A DNA stretch of 20,658 nt from a virus: positions 1-20,658 of the IMG/VR virus record IMGVR_UViG_3300047095_000228, one strand, 5' to 3'. A model generated the notes under the pieces. It did no database searches. It was not told the origin of the DNA and saw only the letters and a program-made list of their open reading frames with translations. This document shows, piece after piece, positions 1-5,613 of the stretch. The position numbers and the translations under genes are program-made. Each line of letters starts with the position of its first letter. Position 1 is the first letter of the stretch.

Positions 1-145
1 CATCTACTACGATAGGTCGTATCTCAAGCATCTGTGGAAAGTCCTGTATAGACTTAACCAACTTTTTAAACTTATCGTCTTTAATTAGACGTGGATTCTT
101 TGGGTTCGTCTTTACCTCGCTTATTTTTATTTTATCTACTTTCAT
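1..145 (-). CDS. ParB-like N-terminal domain protein (3' part outside window)
   Basis: Only the first 48 codons are present; the frame is open to the window edge. The start is fixed by an ATGA overlap with the stop of the GP88-like gene upstream. The visible part is Lys-rich at the N-terminus, then has the NPKNPR stretch near residues 14-19 and EIRPIVVD at 41-48, which resembles the opening of ParB/Srx-type nuclease domains (consensus around N.xNPR and RPIVVD). In phages this domain is often followed by a DNA methyltransferase or sits next to terminase genes, but nothing here shows which. Family call is from pattern recognition; what the protein does is not visible from this fragment. Confidence 0.65.
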   Translation of the reverse strand, partial: MKVDKIKISEVKTNPKNPRLIKDDKFKKLVKSIQDFPQMLEIRPIVVD

Positions 146-726
146 TTTTTAAAATTATCTAATAAATAGAAATTTACATTTGGTTTTCTTGCATAGTCAT
201 CATTATAATCAATAGGCATATCATCTTTTTGTTCTCTTATAACTATTGAATGCTTTAAATTATATTGTTTAATTAACTCGTCATTTCTTCCGCCATAACT
301 TGCAGTTAAAATTAAATTATTAGGTATATCATTAATTCTATTCACCCAATATTTTAATGATTTTGTATAAGCCCAGAATTCAATATTTGCATTTTCTTTT
401 GCTATTTCAATCCACATATCAAAATATTCCTGATTAAAAAAATCACCACTTGCGTGAATTCTAACCGCTTTGCAATCTTTTGGTAAAATTGGTTTTTGTT
501 TTAATAATACATATTCATAATTATTCCAGCGATGATTTCTAACCGCTGGAAATCTTTCTGGACTTGCAGCATAACATTTATAAGCATTTGATTTGTTATC
601 AAATTTTCCTGTTTCTCTATCAACCTTTACTAAACATTCTAAAGCAAAAGGACACGTGTGACCTGTTGGTAAATTCCATTCATATACAATTCCTGTATAA
701 TATTTAATATTTTTTACAAATTTCAT
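142..726 (-). CDS. GP88-like phage protein (194 aa)
   Basis: Seen: three cysteines in the N-terminal third (C25 and C31 in TCPFALEC, C51 in YKCYAAS), an HASGDF motif at residues 91-96, and aromatic-rich segments including FWAYTKSLKYW. This pattern resembles the phage Gene Product 88 family, whose members carry such an early Cys cluster and the SGDFF...Y...W...YTKS layout; the biochemical role of that family is not established to my knowledge. The cysteines could bind metal or an iron-sulfur cluster, but that is inference. It is four bases downstream of a small gene and overlaps the ParB-domain gene by ATGA, so the two are probably made together. Confidence 0.6.
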   Translation of the reverse strand: MKFVKNIKYYTGIVYEWNLPTGHTCPFALECLVKVDRETGKFDNKSNAYKCYAASPERFPAVRNHRWNNYEYVLLKQKPILPKDCKAVRIHASGDFFNQEYFDMWIEIAKENANIEFWAYTKSLKYWVNRINDIPNNLILTASYGGRNDELIKQYNLKHSIVIREQKDDMPIDYNDDYARKPNVNFYLLDNFKK

Positions 727-730
727 AATA

Positions 731-946
731 TTAGTTCAGTGAGTAATTATAACTTCTATACTCTTCATAGTTTACCTCTTCCATATGTATGGTCTTAATC
801 GTGTTATCATAAAACAACACATACTCAGCTTCAGCAATTGCCATAGTAAGTTTTAAGCTATTCCATACTTGTCTATGGAGTTCTGGGTTTATAACTACTA
901 AGTAATAGTTAGTTTCCACTTTTATTTTGTTCGGCTGCTTTAACAT
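731..946 (-). CDS. Hypothetical small protein (71 aa, start uncertain)
   Basis: The frame is open from 985, but the first 13 codons lie inside the preceding 60-aa gene, so the ATG at 946 (MLKQPNK) is preferred; a GTG at 919 would reduce the overlap to about 11 bases and is also possible. The body (ETNYYLVVINPELHRQVW, then AEYVLFYDN) has alternating hydrophobic residues typical of a small alpha/beta fold, and the C-terminus is Tyr- and Glu-rich. I do not recognise the family. Position between the 60-aa gene and the GP88-like gene suggests the same transcript. Confidence 0.5.
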   Translation of the reverse strand: MLKQPNKIKVETNYYLVVINPELHRQVWNSLKLTMAIAEAEYVLFYDNTIKTIHMEEVNYEEYRSYNYSLN

Positions 947-1091
947 CGTTCGTGTTTTCGTTAAAACTTGAAACGCATACGGCAAATCTTTGGTCTATAT
1001 CTGTGTATTCACTAACCATTGTATTATCTGCCATACATCGTTTAATAAACTCTTTCTCCGTTTCTGAAGATGTAGGATTAGTAATTGGCAT
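909..1091 (-). CDS. Small conserved phage protein, SETEKEFIxRCM type (60 aa)
   Basis: The protein begins MPITNPTSSETEKEFIKRCM and continues with a Tyr/Asp-rich stretch and QRFAVCVSSF. I recognise this arrangement (Pro-rich start, SE..xEFI.RCM, then QR.AVC.S) as a short module seen in many phages, often near or fused to prohead proteases or portals. Here it stands alone among accessory genes. It starts inside the end of the 155-aa gene (14-base overlap), consistent with coupled translation. Two Cys (19 and 39) are conserved features of the module as I recall it; the function is unknown. Confidence 0.6.
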   Translation of the reverse strand: MPITNPTSSETEKEFIKRCMADNTMVSEYTDIDQRFAVCVSSFNENTNDVKAAEQNKSGN

Positions 1092-1545
1092 CGTGTTCGT
1101 CTTTATATTGGTTGTATACTTTCTTCAACTGATTAATAATATCTCTCCAACAACTCGAGCAGCTTGTAGGCTCTCTGTTTATATTTAAAACTCTATTGTA
1201 AACTTTGAGTAGTTCGTGTTGGTCGCTCGGTGCTATTTCAGCAGTATTCTTACCAAAGAAAGTGTCTAATACATTATATTCGTCTTCATTTAGGCAGCTA
1301 ATCTTTCTGTATGGAAATAGTTCGTTTAGCTTCTTCTTACGCTCATCGCATCCGCAGTCCTCTCCAGCTATAAACTTTACTAACTTCTTTATGCCTGTTT
1401 TCTTAAATACCTTTTCTAAAGTATCTCCTAAACCTTCAGCGACATCTTCTTTAATCTCGTTTACTAATTCTTGTGCTTCGTCTTTTACTATCTCTACCAC
1501 TTCGGTAACTACCTTTGGCTGTCTACCTCTTCTTTTCTTTTCCAT
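1078..1545 (-). CDS. Cys-containing phage protein with basic N-terminus (155 aa)
   Basis: Residues 1-11 (MEKKRRGRQPK) resemble an AT-hook-like basic tail, residues 12-60 are predicted helical and charged, EDCGCDERKKKL carries a CxC pair near residue 64, and PTSCSSCWRDIINQLKKVY near residues 126-144 carries a CxxC pair. The two Cys pairs could form one zinc site; this is inference. I associate the GEDCGCDERK and TSCSSCWRDI motifs with hypothetical proteins of Bacteroidota phages, but no function is known to me. It overlaps the 58-aa gene upstream by 23 bases and the 60-aa gene downstream by 14. Confidence 0.6.
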   Translation of the reverse strand: MEKKRRGRQPKVVTEVVEIVKDEAQELVNEIKEDVAEGLGDTLEKVFKKTGIKKLVKFIAGEDCGCDERKKKLNELFPYRKISCLNEDEYNVLDTFFGKNTAEIAPSDQHELLKVYNRVLNINREPTSCSSCWRDIINQLKKVYNQYKDEHDANY

Positions 1546-1699
1546 TTCCTAATTCTTTAATCATTAATTCTAAATGTACTATTCTTTCTAAAAAGTGTTT
1601 TGCATCTAATAAGTTAACATTTTCGCCTTGCAAACTATGTGCAAATGATACATAGGCTAACTCCTTTTGGTTTTCTAAATACGCTCGTATCGTCTTCAT
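1523..1699 (-). CDS. Hypothetical small helical protein (58 aa)
   Basis: Reads MKTIRAYLENQKELAYVSF at the start and ends NGKEKKR. It has a predicted helix-loop-helix look (LLDAKHFLERIVHLELMIKEL) and a basic tail. The start overlaps the stop of the 53-aa coiled-coil gene as ATGA, and the end overlaps the start of the 155-aa gene by 23 bases, which is strong positional support for a real gene despite its size. No family recognised. Confidence 0.55.
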   Translation of the reverse strand: MKTIRAYLENQKELAYVSFAHSLQGENVNLLDAKHFLERIVHLELMIKELGNGKEKKR

Positions 1700-1857
1700 T
1701 TGTTATCTATTAAGTTCATATATCTTTCTTTTAGTTGGTCAAATTCTTCCTGTAGCTTTTCGTGTTTCTGTACCAACTGATAATATTTATCAATTAACTC
1801 AGCGTAATTATTTCTAATCTCACTCAAACTATGGTATGTGTTTTCAGATTCTTTCAT
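1696..1857 (-). CDS. Hypothetical coiled-coil micro-protein (53 aa)
   Basis: Starts MKESENTYHSLSEIRNN and continues with a heptad-like, Lys/Glu/Gln/Leu-rich helix (YYQLVQKHEKLQEEFDQL). The start lies 14 bases inside the end of the sigma-like gene, and the stop overlaps the next start as ATGA. Very likely a single long helix that oligomerises or binds a partner, possibly the sigma-like factor encoded just before it; that partnership is conjecture. Confidence 0.5.
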   Translation of the reverse strand: MKESENTYHSLSEIRNNYAELIDKYYQLVQKHEKLQEEFDQLKERYMNLIDNK

Positions 1858-2416
1858 AATCTCCATTCAAATAATCTTCGTAGTCTTCTCCTACATTCTC
1901 AATCAAACGTTGCTTACAATGCTTTATAGTGTGAAATATAGACGTTACAGATATTTTGGTTAACGCAGATAACTCACGCATAGAATGATTGTTCTCTTTA
2001 TATAACTTAAATAACATAGTATCGTACCAATGCCACGAATCTATCTCCACATAAATCTTTAACTCAATATCGTTTTTAGCTTTCTCTATTCCGGTAATCT
2101 CAATATCCTTTATATCTAAAGCATCGTTTACAGTAACTTTTTCAATCTTAGATTTTTGCTTACAGTAGTCTACATAAATATTACGCAGTACAAACCATAT
2201 AAACCCTTGATTTACTTGTCCGTCTTTTATTATCTTCTCTGGGTTCGTGTATTTGTAGATTCTTAAATACATCTCTTGCACTATGTCTTCTGAGTATCGG
2301 TCTTCTCCAAAGGATTTAACCACCGATATAAAGTGCTTGTGGTGTTTTGCCACCGATGCTAACCACTCAGAACTATTCTCAGTTGTCTTCGTTTCTATAC
2401 AATCGGCTAATAACAT
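1844..2416 (-). CDS. Sigma-70-like (ECF-type) RNA polymerase sigma factor (190 aa)
   Basis: Seen: an N-terminal region-2-like segment (YSEDIVQEMYLRIYKY, about residues 61-76, matching the A.D..Q.....Y pattern of sigma region 2), then IWFVLRNIYVDYCKQ, which resembles the region 2.3-2.4 helix (W...I..N...D..R). A C-terminal helix-turn-helix (HSMRELSALTKISVTSIFHTIKHCKQRL, given here in description as region 4-like, residues about 148-175) follows. Known: small phages of Bacteroidota often carry such proteins. Inferred role: redirecting host RNA polymerase, perhaps to late genes. Region 4 is more convincing than region 2, so a DNA-binding protein with a sigma-like HTH, or a terminase-small-subunit-like role, is an alternative. 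Confidence 0.6.
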   Translation of the reverse strand: MLLADCIETKTTENSSEWLASVAKHHKHFISVVKSFGEDRYSEDIVQEMYLRIYKYTNPEKIIKDGQVNQGFIWFVLRNIYVDYCKQKSKIEKVTVNDALDIKDIEITGIEKAKNDIELKIYVEIDSWHWYDTMLFKLYKENNHSMRELSALTKISVTSIFHTIKHCKQRLIENVGEDYEDYLNGDYERI

Positions 2417-2452
2417 ACACCCAAATTAAATCTATAACCTTATAAACATATT

Positions 2453-2578
2453 TCATTCTTCAGGGTTTAGCCTTATAAAAGCCATACCATCGTACATATA
2501 ATTTAAGAACCAATCACAAGTACGTCTTTTCATTCTATACACCCTGTGCATTTCGTCTTTTACTATCTTCCTACCCAT
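2453..2578 (-). CDS. Hypothetical basic micro-protein (41 aa)
   Basis: Reads MGRKIVKDEMHRVYRMKRR at the N-terminus, then TCDWFLNYMYDGMAF, ending LNPEE. It is strongly basic in its first half and aromatic in its second. It overlaps the end of the 58-aa membrane protein gene by 16 bases and is followed after 36 bases by the sigma-like gene. The overlap pattern matches the rest of this operon, which is the main reason to accept it. No family recognised. Confidence 0.45.
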   Translation of the reverse strand: MGRKIVKDEMHRVYRMKRRTCDWFLNYMYDGMAFIRLNPEE

Positions 2579-2739
2579 ATATCATAAATAAAGATGCTCA
2601 AAGCTATCAAATTCAATGCACCGATTACTAAAAATATTACTGCTAAATTAAAATATTCCATCTTAAATGCTAACATACTTAGTCCTAACATAAAAAATGC
2701 TTGAATCAAAAGGTATATAAATATTATTTCTCTTTCCAT
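2563..2739 (-). CDS. Small two-helix membrane protein (58 aa)
   Basis: Seen: two hydrophobic segments, IIFIYLLIQAFFMLGLSML (about residues 5-23) and AVIFLVIGALNLIALSIFI (33-51), joined by a short AFKMEYFN loop. The N-terminus is MERE and the C-terminus YDIWVGR. The gene starts 16 bases inside the end of the preceding single-span membrane protein gene. Two tandem membrane-protein genes in a phage accessory operon could act in superinfection exclusion or lysis, but neither can be shown from sequence. Confidence 0.5.
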   Translation of the reverse strand: MEREIIFIYLLIQAFFMLGLSMLAFKMEYFNLAVIFLVIGALNLIALSIFIYDIWVGR

Positions 2740-2951
2740 AATCTCTCGTAATAATTTTGTTTCTGCAAAGATAGATTTTCTTTTGATAAATCAGATGGCT
2801 TTAAATAAGACGTTTTAATCGTACTTCTTTCTATTGGATATACTTTGCTATTACTATCAGTAGAAAGTGCCTTAGAAACGAGTAAAACAAGTATTACGCT
2901 AAATATAATAAACATTGTAGCGTTATAGATTTTTAGTTCTGTGCTTTTCAT
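2724..2951 (-). CDS. Small single-span membrane protein (75 aa)
   Basis: A transmembrane segment (ATMFIIFSVILVLLVSKAL, about residues 11-29) follows a short polar N-terminus; residues 30-75 are hydrophilic (STIKTSYLKPSDLSKENL) and end in WKEK. The start overlaps the preceding stop as ATGA. The topology could be a signal anchor with the soluble part in the periplasm. No family recognised. Confidence 0.55.
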   Translation of the reverse strand: MKSTELKIYNATMFIIFSVILVLLVSKALSTDSNSKVYPIERSTIKTSYLKPSDLSKENLSLQKQNYYERLWKEK

Positions 2952-3166
2952 AGTTCTATACCTCCATCTTTAGCCATCTCCCACAATTTATCACGCGCAT
3001 CCTGTAACGCATTATATGCATCGTCGGTTATATTGTCTTCGTATTTAAGTCTCCCTCTTAAATATTGGTCGAACTCGTGAAGAACTACGCTCATATCTAC
3101 CGCCTTGTTTACAAGATTGTATTCGTGTGCGTCTTCAGGTAGGTTAAATTCTAATATTGCTTTCAT
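2948..3166 (-). CDS. Conserved phage protein, EFNLPEDxxE type (72 aa)
   Basis: Begins MKAILEFNLPEDAHEYNLV and contains LHEFDQYLRGRLKYED and a C-terminal helix ARDKLWEMAKD. This pattern (EFNLPED, then D..LR..LK, then A.....L......) is common in small hypothetical proteins of many phages, and I recognise it as such without any known function. It starts two bases after the end of the upstream gene and overlaps the next start by ATGA, so it belongs to the unit driven by the promoter at 3498-3505. Confidence 0.65.
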   Translation of the reverse strand: MKAILEFNLPEDAHEYNLVNKAVDMSVVLHEFDQYLRGRLKYEDNITDDAYNALQDARDKLWEMAKDGGIEL

Positions 3167-3167
3167 A

Positions 3168-3476
3168 TCAATCTCTATTATTCCAATTGTTTAACACATC
3201 TATAATTTCTTCCCAATCAATTTGGTCTCTCATCTGCGCTTCAATTGCGTTACATTCTTCTTCTGAGAAAACATAAGGAAAATAAATTCCTGTGATGCCG
3301 TTCCATTTCGCTCCTTGAATGCTTTCAAAAATAAACTCTGGTGTATCAGTTGCTAAATCATAGCTGTATCTGTATTCGGCTTTAGCTGAAAAAATCTCTA
3401 TCACTCCTTGTGCATAGACGATTTCTAATTCAAACTCTTTTTGAGTTCCTGTAAAGTTTTGGATTTCTACTTTCAT
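3168..3476 (-). CDS. Hypothetical protein (102 aa), first gene of its unit
   Basis: The frame is open from 3500, but a TATATTTG promoter box at 3498-3505 overlaps that longer start, so the ATG at 3476 (MKVEIQNFTG) is chosen. The protein has beta-rich N-terminal half (EFELEIVYAQGVIEIFSAKAE) and a helical acidic C-terminal half (SEEECNAIEAQMRDQIDWEE). The IQGAKWNGITGIYFPYVFS region is Gly/aromatic-rich. No family recognised. As the leader gene of the accessory operon it would be transcribed before the sigma-like gene. Confidence 0.6.
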   Translation of the reverse strand: MKVEIQNFTGTQKEFELEIVYAQGVIEIFSAKAEYRYSYDLATDTPEFIFESIQGAKWNGITGIYFPYVFSEEECNAIEAQMRDQIDWEEIIDVLNNWNNRD

Positions 3477-3497
3477 AATTTTTCTGTTTTGTTGGTT

Positions 3498-3505
3498 CAA
3501 ATATA
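3498..3505 (-). promoter_or_regulatory. Bacteroidota-type -7 promoter box TATATTTG
   Basis: On the minus strand the box reads TATATTTG, matching the established Bacteroidota consensus TAnnTTTG. It lies 4 bases after the NinG stop and 22 bases before the ATG at 3476, so transcription would begin near 3492. A clear TTTG -33 element is not seen; the expected region is A/T-rich (TTTAAAAATTAAA). It would drive the accessory operon 3476 to 1. Confidence 0.6.
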
Positions 3506-3508
3506 TAT

Positions 3509-4036
3509 TTAATTTTTAAAGTCTTTTATCTTTTGCTTATATTTTTCTATAATCTCTTTTAATTCTTCTCGTGTAAACTTTCGTGTTTTCATCGCATCAT
3601 TGCTTAAACGTTCAAATTCTTCATATCCTAACTTAACTAAAAGATTTTCACGGTAAGGTAAAAGATTGCCAGATAAAAACGAATTGCAATACTCACATTG
3701 TAAATGTACATTGCGCTCATCAAACCTTACGTTGAAGTGTCCACCTGCTGAATACATATGTCCTGCATTCGGTTTTTTAGGTTTTTTACCGCAGCTTATG
3801 CATAAATTTCCTTCATCTCTTAACCTGATATACTTGTTAAATACTTGCTGCGCTACTTTCATTAAATCCTGCACAGTAGTTAGTTCATCTTTTAGTATCT
3901 TCTTACGCTCTTTCCACGCTTGACTCTTCTTCTGGGCAGTTTGTTCAATAGCACAACTTAACGAACAGGTGCTTTGTGCAGTAGTGTATATCGGTGTAAA
4001 TTCGTTTTTACATACTTTGCATTTCTTAGCTTTCAT
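3509..4036 (-). CDS. ninG: NinG (Rap)-like recombination protein (175 aa)
   Basis: Seen: two zinc-knuckle-like clusters, an N-terminal one (C6, C9, C24, C28 in KCKVCKNEF ... STCSLSC) and a central one (CISCGKK at 79-85, AGHMYSAGGHFNVRF at 91-105, HLQCEYCN at 111-118, SGNL at 122-125). This order, with AGH..SAG.H..RF and H.QC.YCN, is the lambda NinG family signature. Known: NinG/Rap assists phage recombination by acting on branched DNA. It is the last gene before the promoter at 3498 and overlaps the nuclease-like gene by ATGA, fitting a recombination role. Length is close to that of family members. Confidence 0.9.
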   Translation of the reverse strand: MKAKKCKVCKNEFTPIYTTAQSTCSLSCAIEQTAQKKSQAWKERKKILKDELTTVQDLMKVAQQVFNKYIRLRDEGNLCISCGKKPKKPNAGHMYSAGGHFNVRFDERNVHLQCEYCNSFLSGNLLPYRENLLVKLGYEEFERLSNDAMKTRKFTREELKEIIEKYKQKIKDFKN

Positions 4037-4404
4037 ATTTTTATGGCATTATGTATAGAAATTAATGTATATGTCTTTTCAATCTTGTTATTATTTTCAA
4101 ATTCTGTTTGTTTAGGCATTGAATTATCAGTAATCCAATTTGGTTTTATATCATTTATATTGAAAACAAATATTCCTTCTGGTGTTGAATTTATATAAAG
4201 AGCCTTGCAATTCATTTTGTTTAAACTATCATATTTAATTTTCTCTAACATCAAATTATCGTAGTGTTTATTTCTACATTTTAATTCTATTACGCATTTA
4301 TATGTTGAACTAAAACAATCATAACTTGAAAATTTATCTTCGCTTTTTGTTAAATCGTATATATAATATTTTTTCAAATAATTAAATAATTGTTCTTCAT
4401 TCAT
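4033..4404 (-). CDS. PD-(D/E)XK-like nuclease candidate (123 aa)
   Basis: Seen: SSYDCFS (D29), then CVIELKCRNKHYDN (E40-L41-K42) and MLEKIKYDSL, followed by a strand CKALYIN and GIFVFNI. An acidic residue 11 positions before an E-x-K on a predicted strand, then a helix with Glu and Lys, is the core arrangement of small restriction-endonuclease-fold enzymes such as Holliday-junction resolvases and VRR-NUC-like proteins. It overlaps NinG by ATGA and the coiled-coil gene upstream likewise, so a branched-DNA nuclease working in recombination or packaging is plausible. The assignment is by motif only. Confidence 0.55.
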   Translation of the reverse strand: MNEEQLFNYLKKYYIYDLTKSEDKFSSYDCFSSTYKCVIELKCRNKHYDNLMLEKIKYDSLNKMNCKALYINSTPEGIFVFNINDIKPNWITDNSMPKQTEFENNNKIEKTYTLISIHNAIKI

Positions 4405-4673
4405 AACAACTCGTTTAATTGATTATTTTCTCGCTTCAATTTTAAATACTCCGTATGATACTGAGCAAGTCTTTTAATTAGCTGCTTGTTCTCATCTTCC
4501 ATAGCACTTAGAGTATCTCGTGTTTCGCTCATCCATATTTCGTATTTCTCTAAGGTTTCTATTAAATCTTTTCTGTGTTCGTGTTTATCTCGTAAATCGT
4601 GTAGAGAAAGTCGGATGCTTCCTATAATCGCATTTAAGGAAGTCTTAGCGTGTATTACATCAAATAAATTCAT
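4401..4673 (-). CDS. Coiled-coil protein downstream of helicase (90 aa)
   Basis: The ATG at 4673 (MNLFDVIHAKTSL) is preferred to the longer frame because it sits just after the helicase stop. Residues about 20-90 are one long charged helix (HDLRDKHEHRKDLIETLEKY, then DENKQLIKRLAQYHTEYLKL) with heptad spacing of Leu/Ile, so it is probably a dimeric coiled coil. Location between helicase and nuclease suggests an accessory or loading role in replication, which is inference. No family recognised. Confidence 0.6.
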   Translation of the reverse strand: MNLFDVIHAKTSLNAIIGSIRLSLHDLRDKHEHRKDLIETLEKYEIWMSETRDTLSAMEDENKQLIKRLAQYHTEYLKLKRENNQLNELL

Positions 4674-4674
4674 A

Positions 4675-5613
4675 TTAAAAAGGGAGTTTATCGTCAAAGT
4701 TACTATTATGTTCTAATGCTCTGTAAAAAGATTGGGTTTCATTATTCATTACATTCTTTCGTCTTTTAATAGGGTCTATACCACCAATCTTAAATCCTAA
4801 ACCACTATTAAAATCAAATAACAAAGGCATACCCAACTCAGTACATTGACCACCTGTATCTCTATCTTTAATTTTTTCTATGTCTATCATTGTAGAATAT
4901 TTCATTGTAGGATGTTTAACTAACCTGTGAATGATTAACATATCGTCACATCGATTTAAAAAAGGTTTACCGCCTTCTATGTGCGCTTTAAGTGGTGGTT
5001 TCAAATGTCCTTTCCATTCAGGAAAATCATCTCCGTATAACATACCACTTCTACCACTTTCTGAATTAGGGTGTGTTGATACATACAAAGTCTTTCCAGA
5101 TTGATTACAGAATTGTCTTGTAGTATTTAAAAATTCATAATTATCTGAATGCTGCATACCTCTATCTAACCCTGTAAATGGGTCAATAAATCCTATATTT
5201 GCATCTGTAGAACCAATTATATCTAAAACTTCTTTTGGCTTGTATAGTTTTTCATTGCTTAAGAATTTAAAATAGTATTCAATAAATGATTCGTGTTTAC
5301 GTATCTCATCATAAGTTAAATCCTTAAAATGTTTGCCTGAATACATTTGTATTAAATCACGCATCACTTGACCACTTGAGTTTTCACCCATCCAAACAAC
5401 TGTTTTTAAATCGTGATTAGTAGCTAACGCAAGAAAGTACCATTCCATCCAATAAGACTTACCTACATTATCGTGTCCTAAAACTATATTTAGCTGCTTA
5501 CGTTTAAATCTAATGTAGTCATCTAATACGCATCCTATACCCAAACCTTGAGATATCTTACCGCTCTTATAGTCGTTTAAGTATTTTGTGCTATGTCCTG
5601 TTGATAGTATCAT
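4675..5613 (-). CDS. RecA-like/DnaB-type phage helicase (312 aa)
   Basis: Seen: Walker A GHDNVGKS at 46-53, VVWMGENSS at 72-80 after the next strand, Walker B IGFID at 140-144, and YVSTHPNSESGR resembling motif H3-like sensor region (T/S-H-P-N). The C-terminal part (RCDDMLIIHRL, then MIDIEKIKDRDTGG) matches the late strands and arginine-containing end of RecA-fold replicative helicases. There is no N-terminal DnaB primase-interaction domain, so it is a minimal helicase core. It overlaps the initiator gene by ATGA, the usual phage initiator-helicase pair. The last residues NFDDKLPF look like an SSB C-terminal tip. Confidence 0.8.
   Translation of the reverse strand: MILSTGHSTKYLNDYKSGKISQGLGIGCVLDDYIRFKRKQLNIVLGHDNVGKSYWMEWYFLALATNHDLKTVVWMGENSSGQVMRDLIQMYSGKHFKDLTYDEIRKHESFIEYYFKFLSNEKLYKPKEVLDIIGSTDANIGFIDPFTGLDRGMQHSDNYEFLNTTRQFCNQSGKTLYVSTHPNSESGRSGMLYGDDFPEWKGHLKPPLKAHIEGGKPFLNRCDDMLIIHRLVKHPTMKYSTMIDIEKIKDRDTGGQCTELGMPLLFDFNSGLGFKIGGIDPIKRRKNVMNNETQSFYRALEHNSNFDDKLPF

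Noticed and set aside
1205-1552. 115-aa plus-strand frame opposite the 155-aa gene.
   Set aside because: The minus-strand gene has motifs, coupled overlaps on both sides and recognisable Cys pairs; the plus frame has none.
2766-2773. TATCTTTG on the minus strand, a match to TAnnTTTG.
   Set aside because: It is inside the 75-aa membrane protein gene; a start there would serve only the micro-genes and sigma-like gene and no flanking -33 is seen. Possible but not supported.
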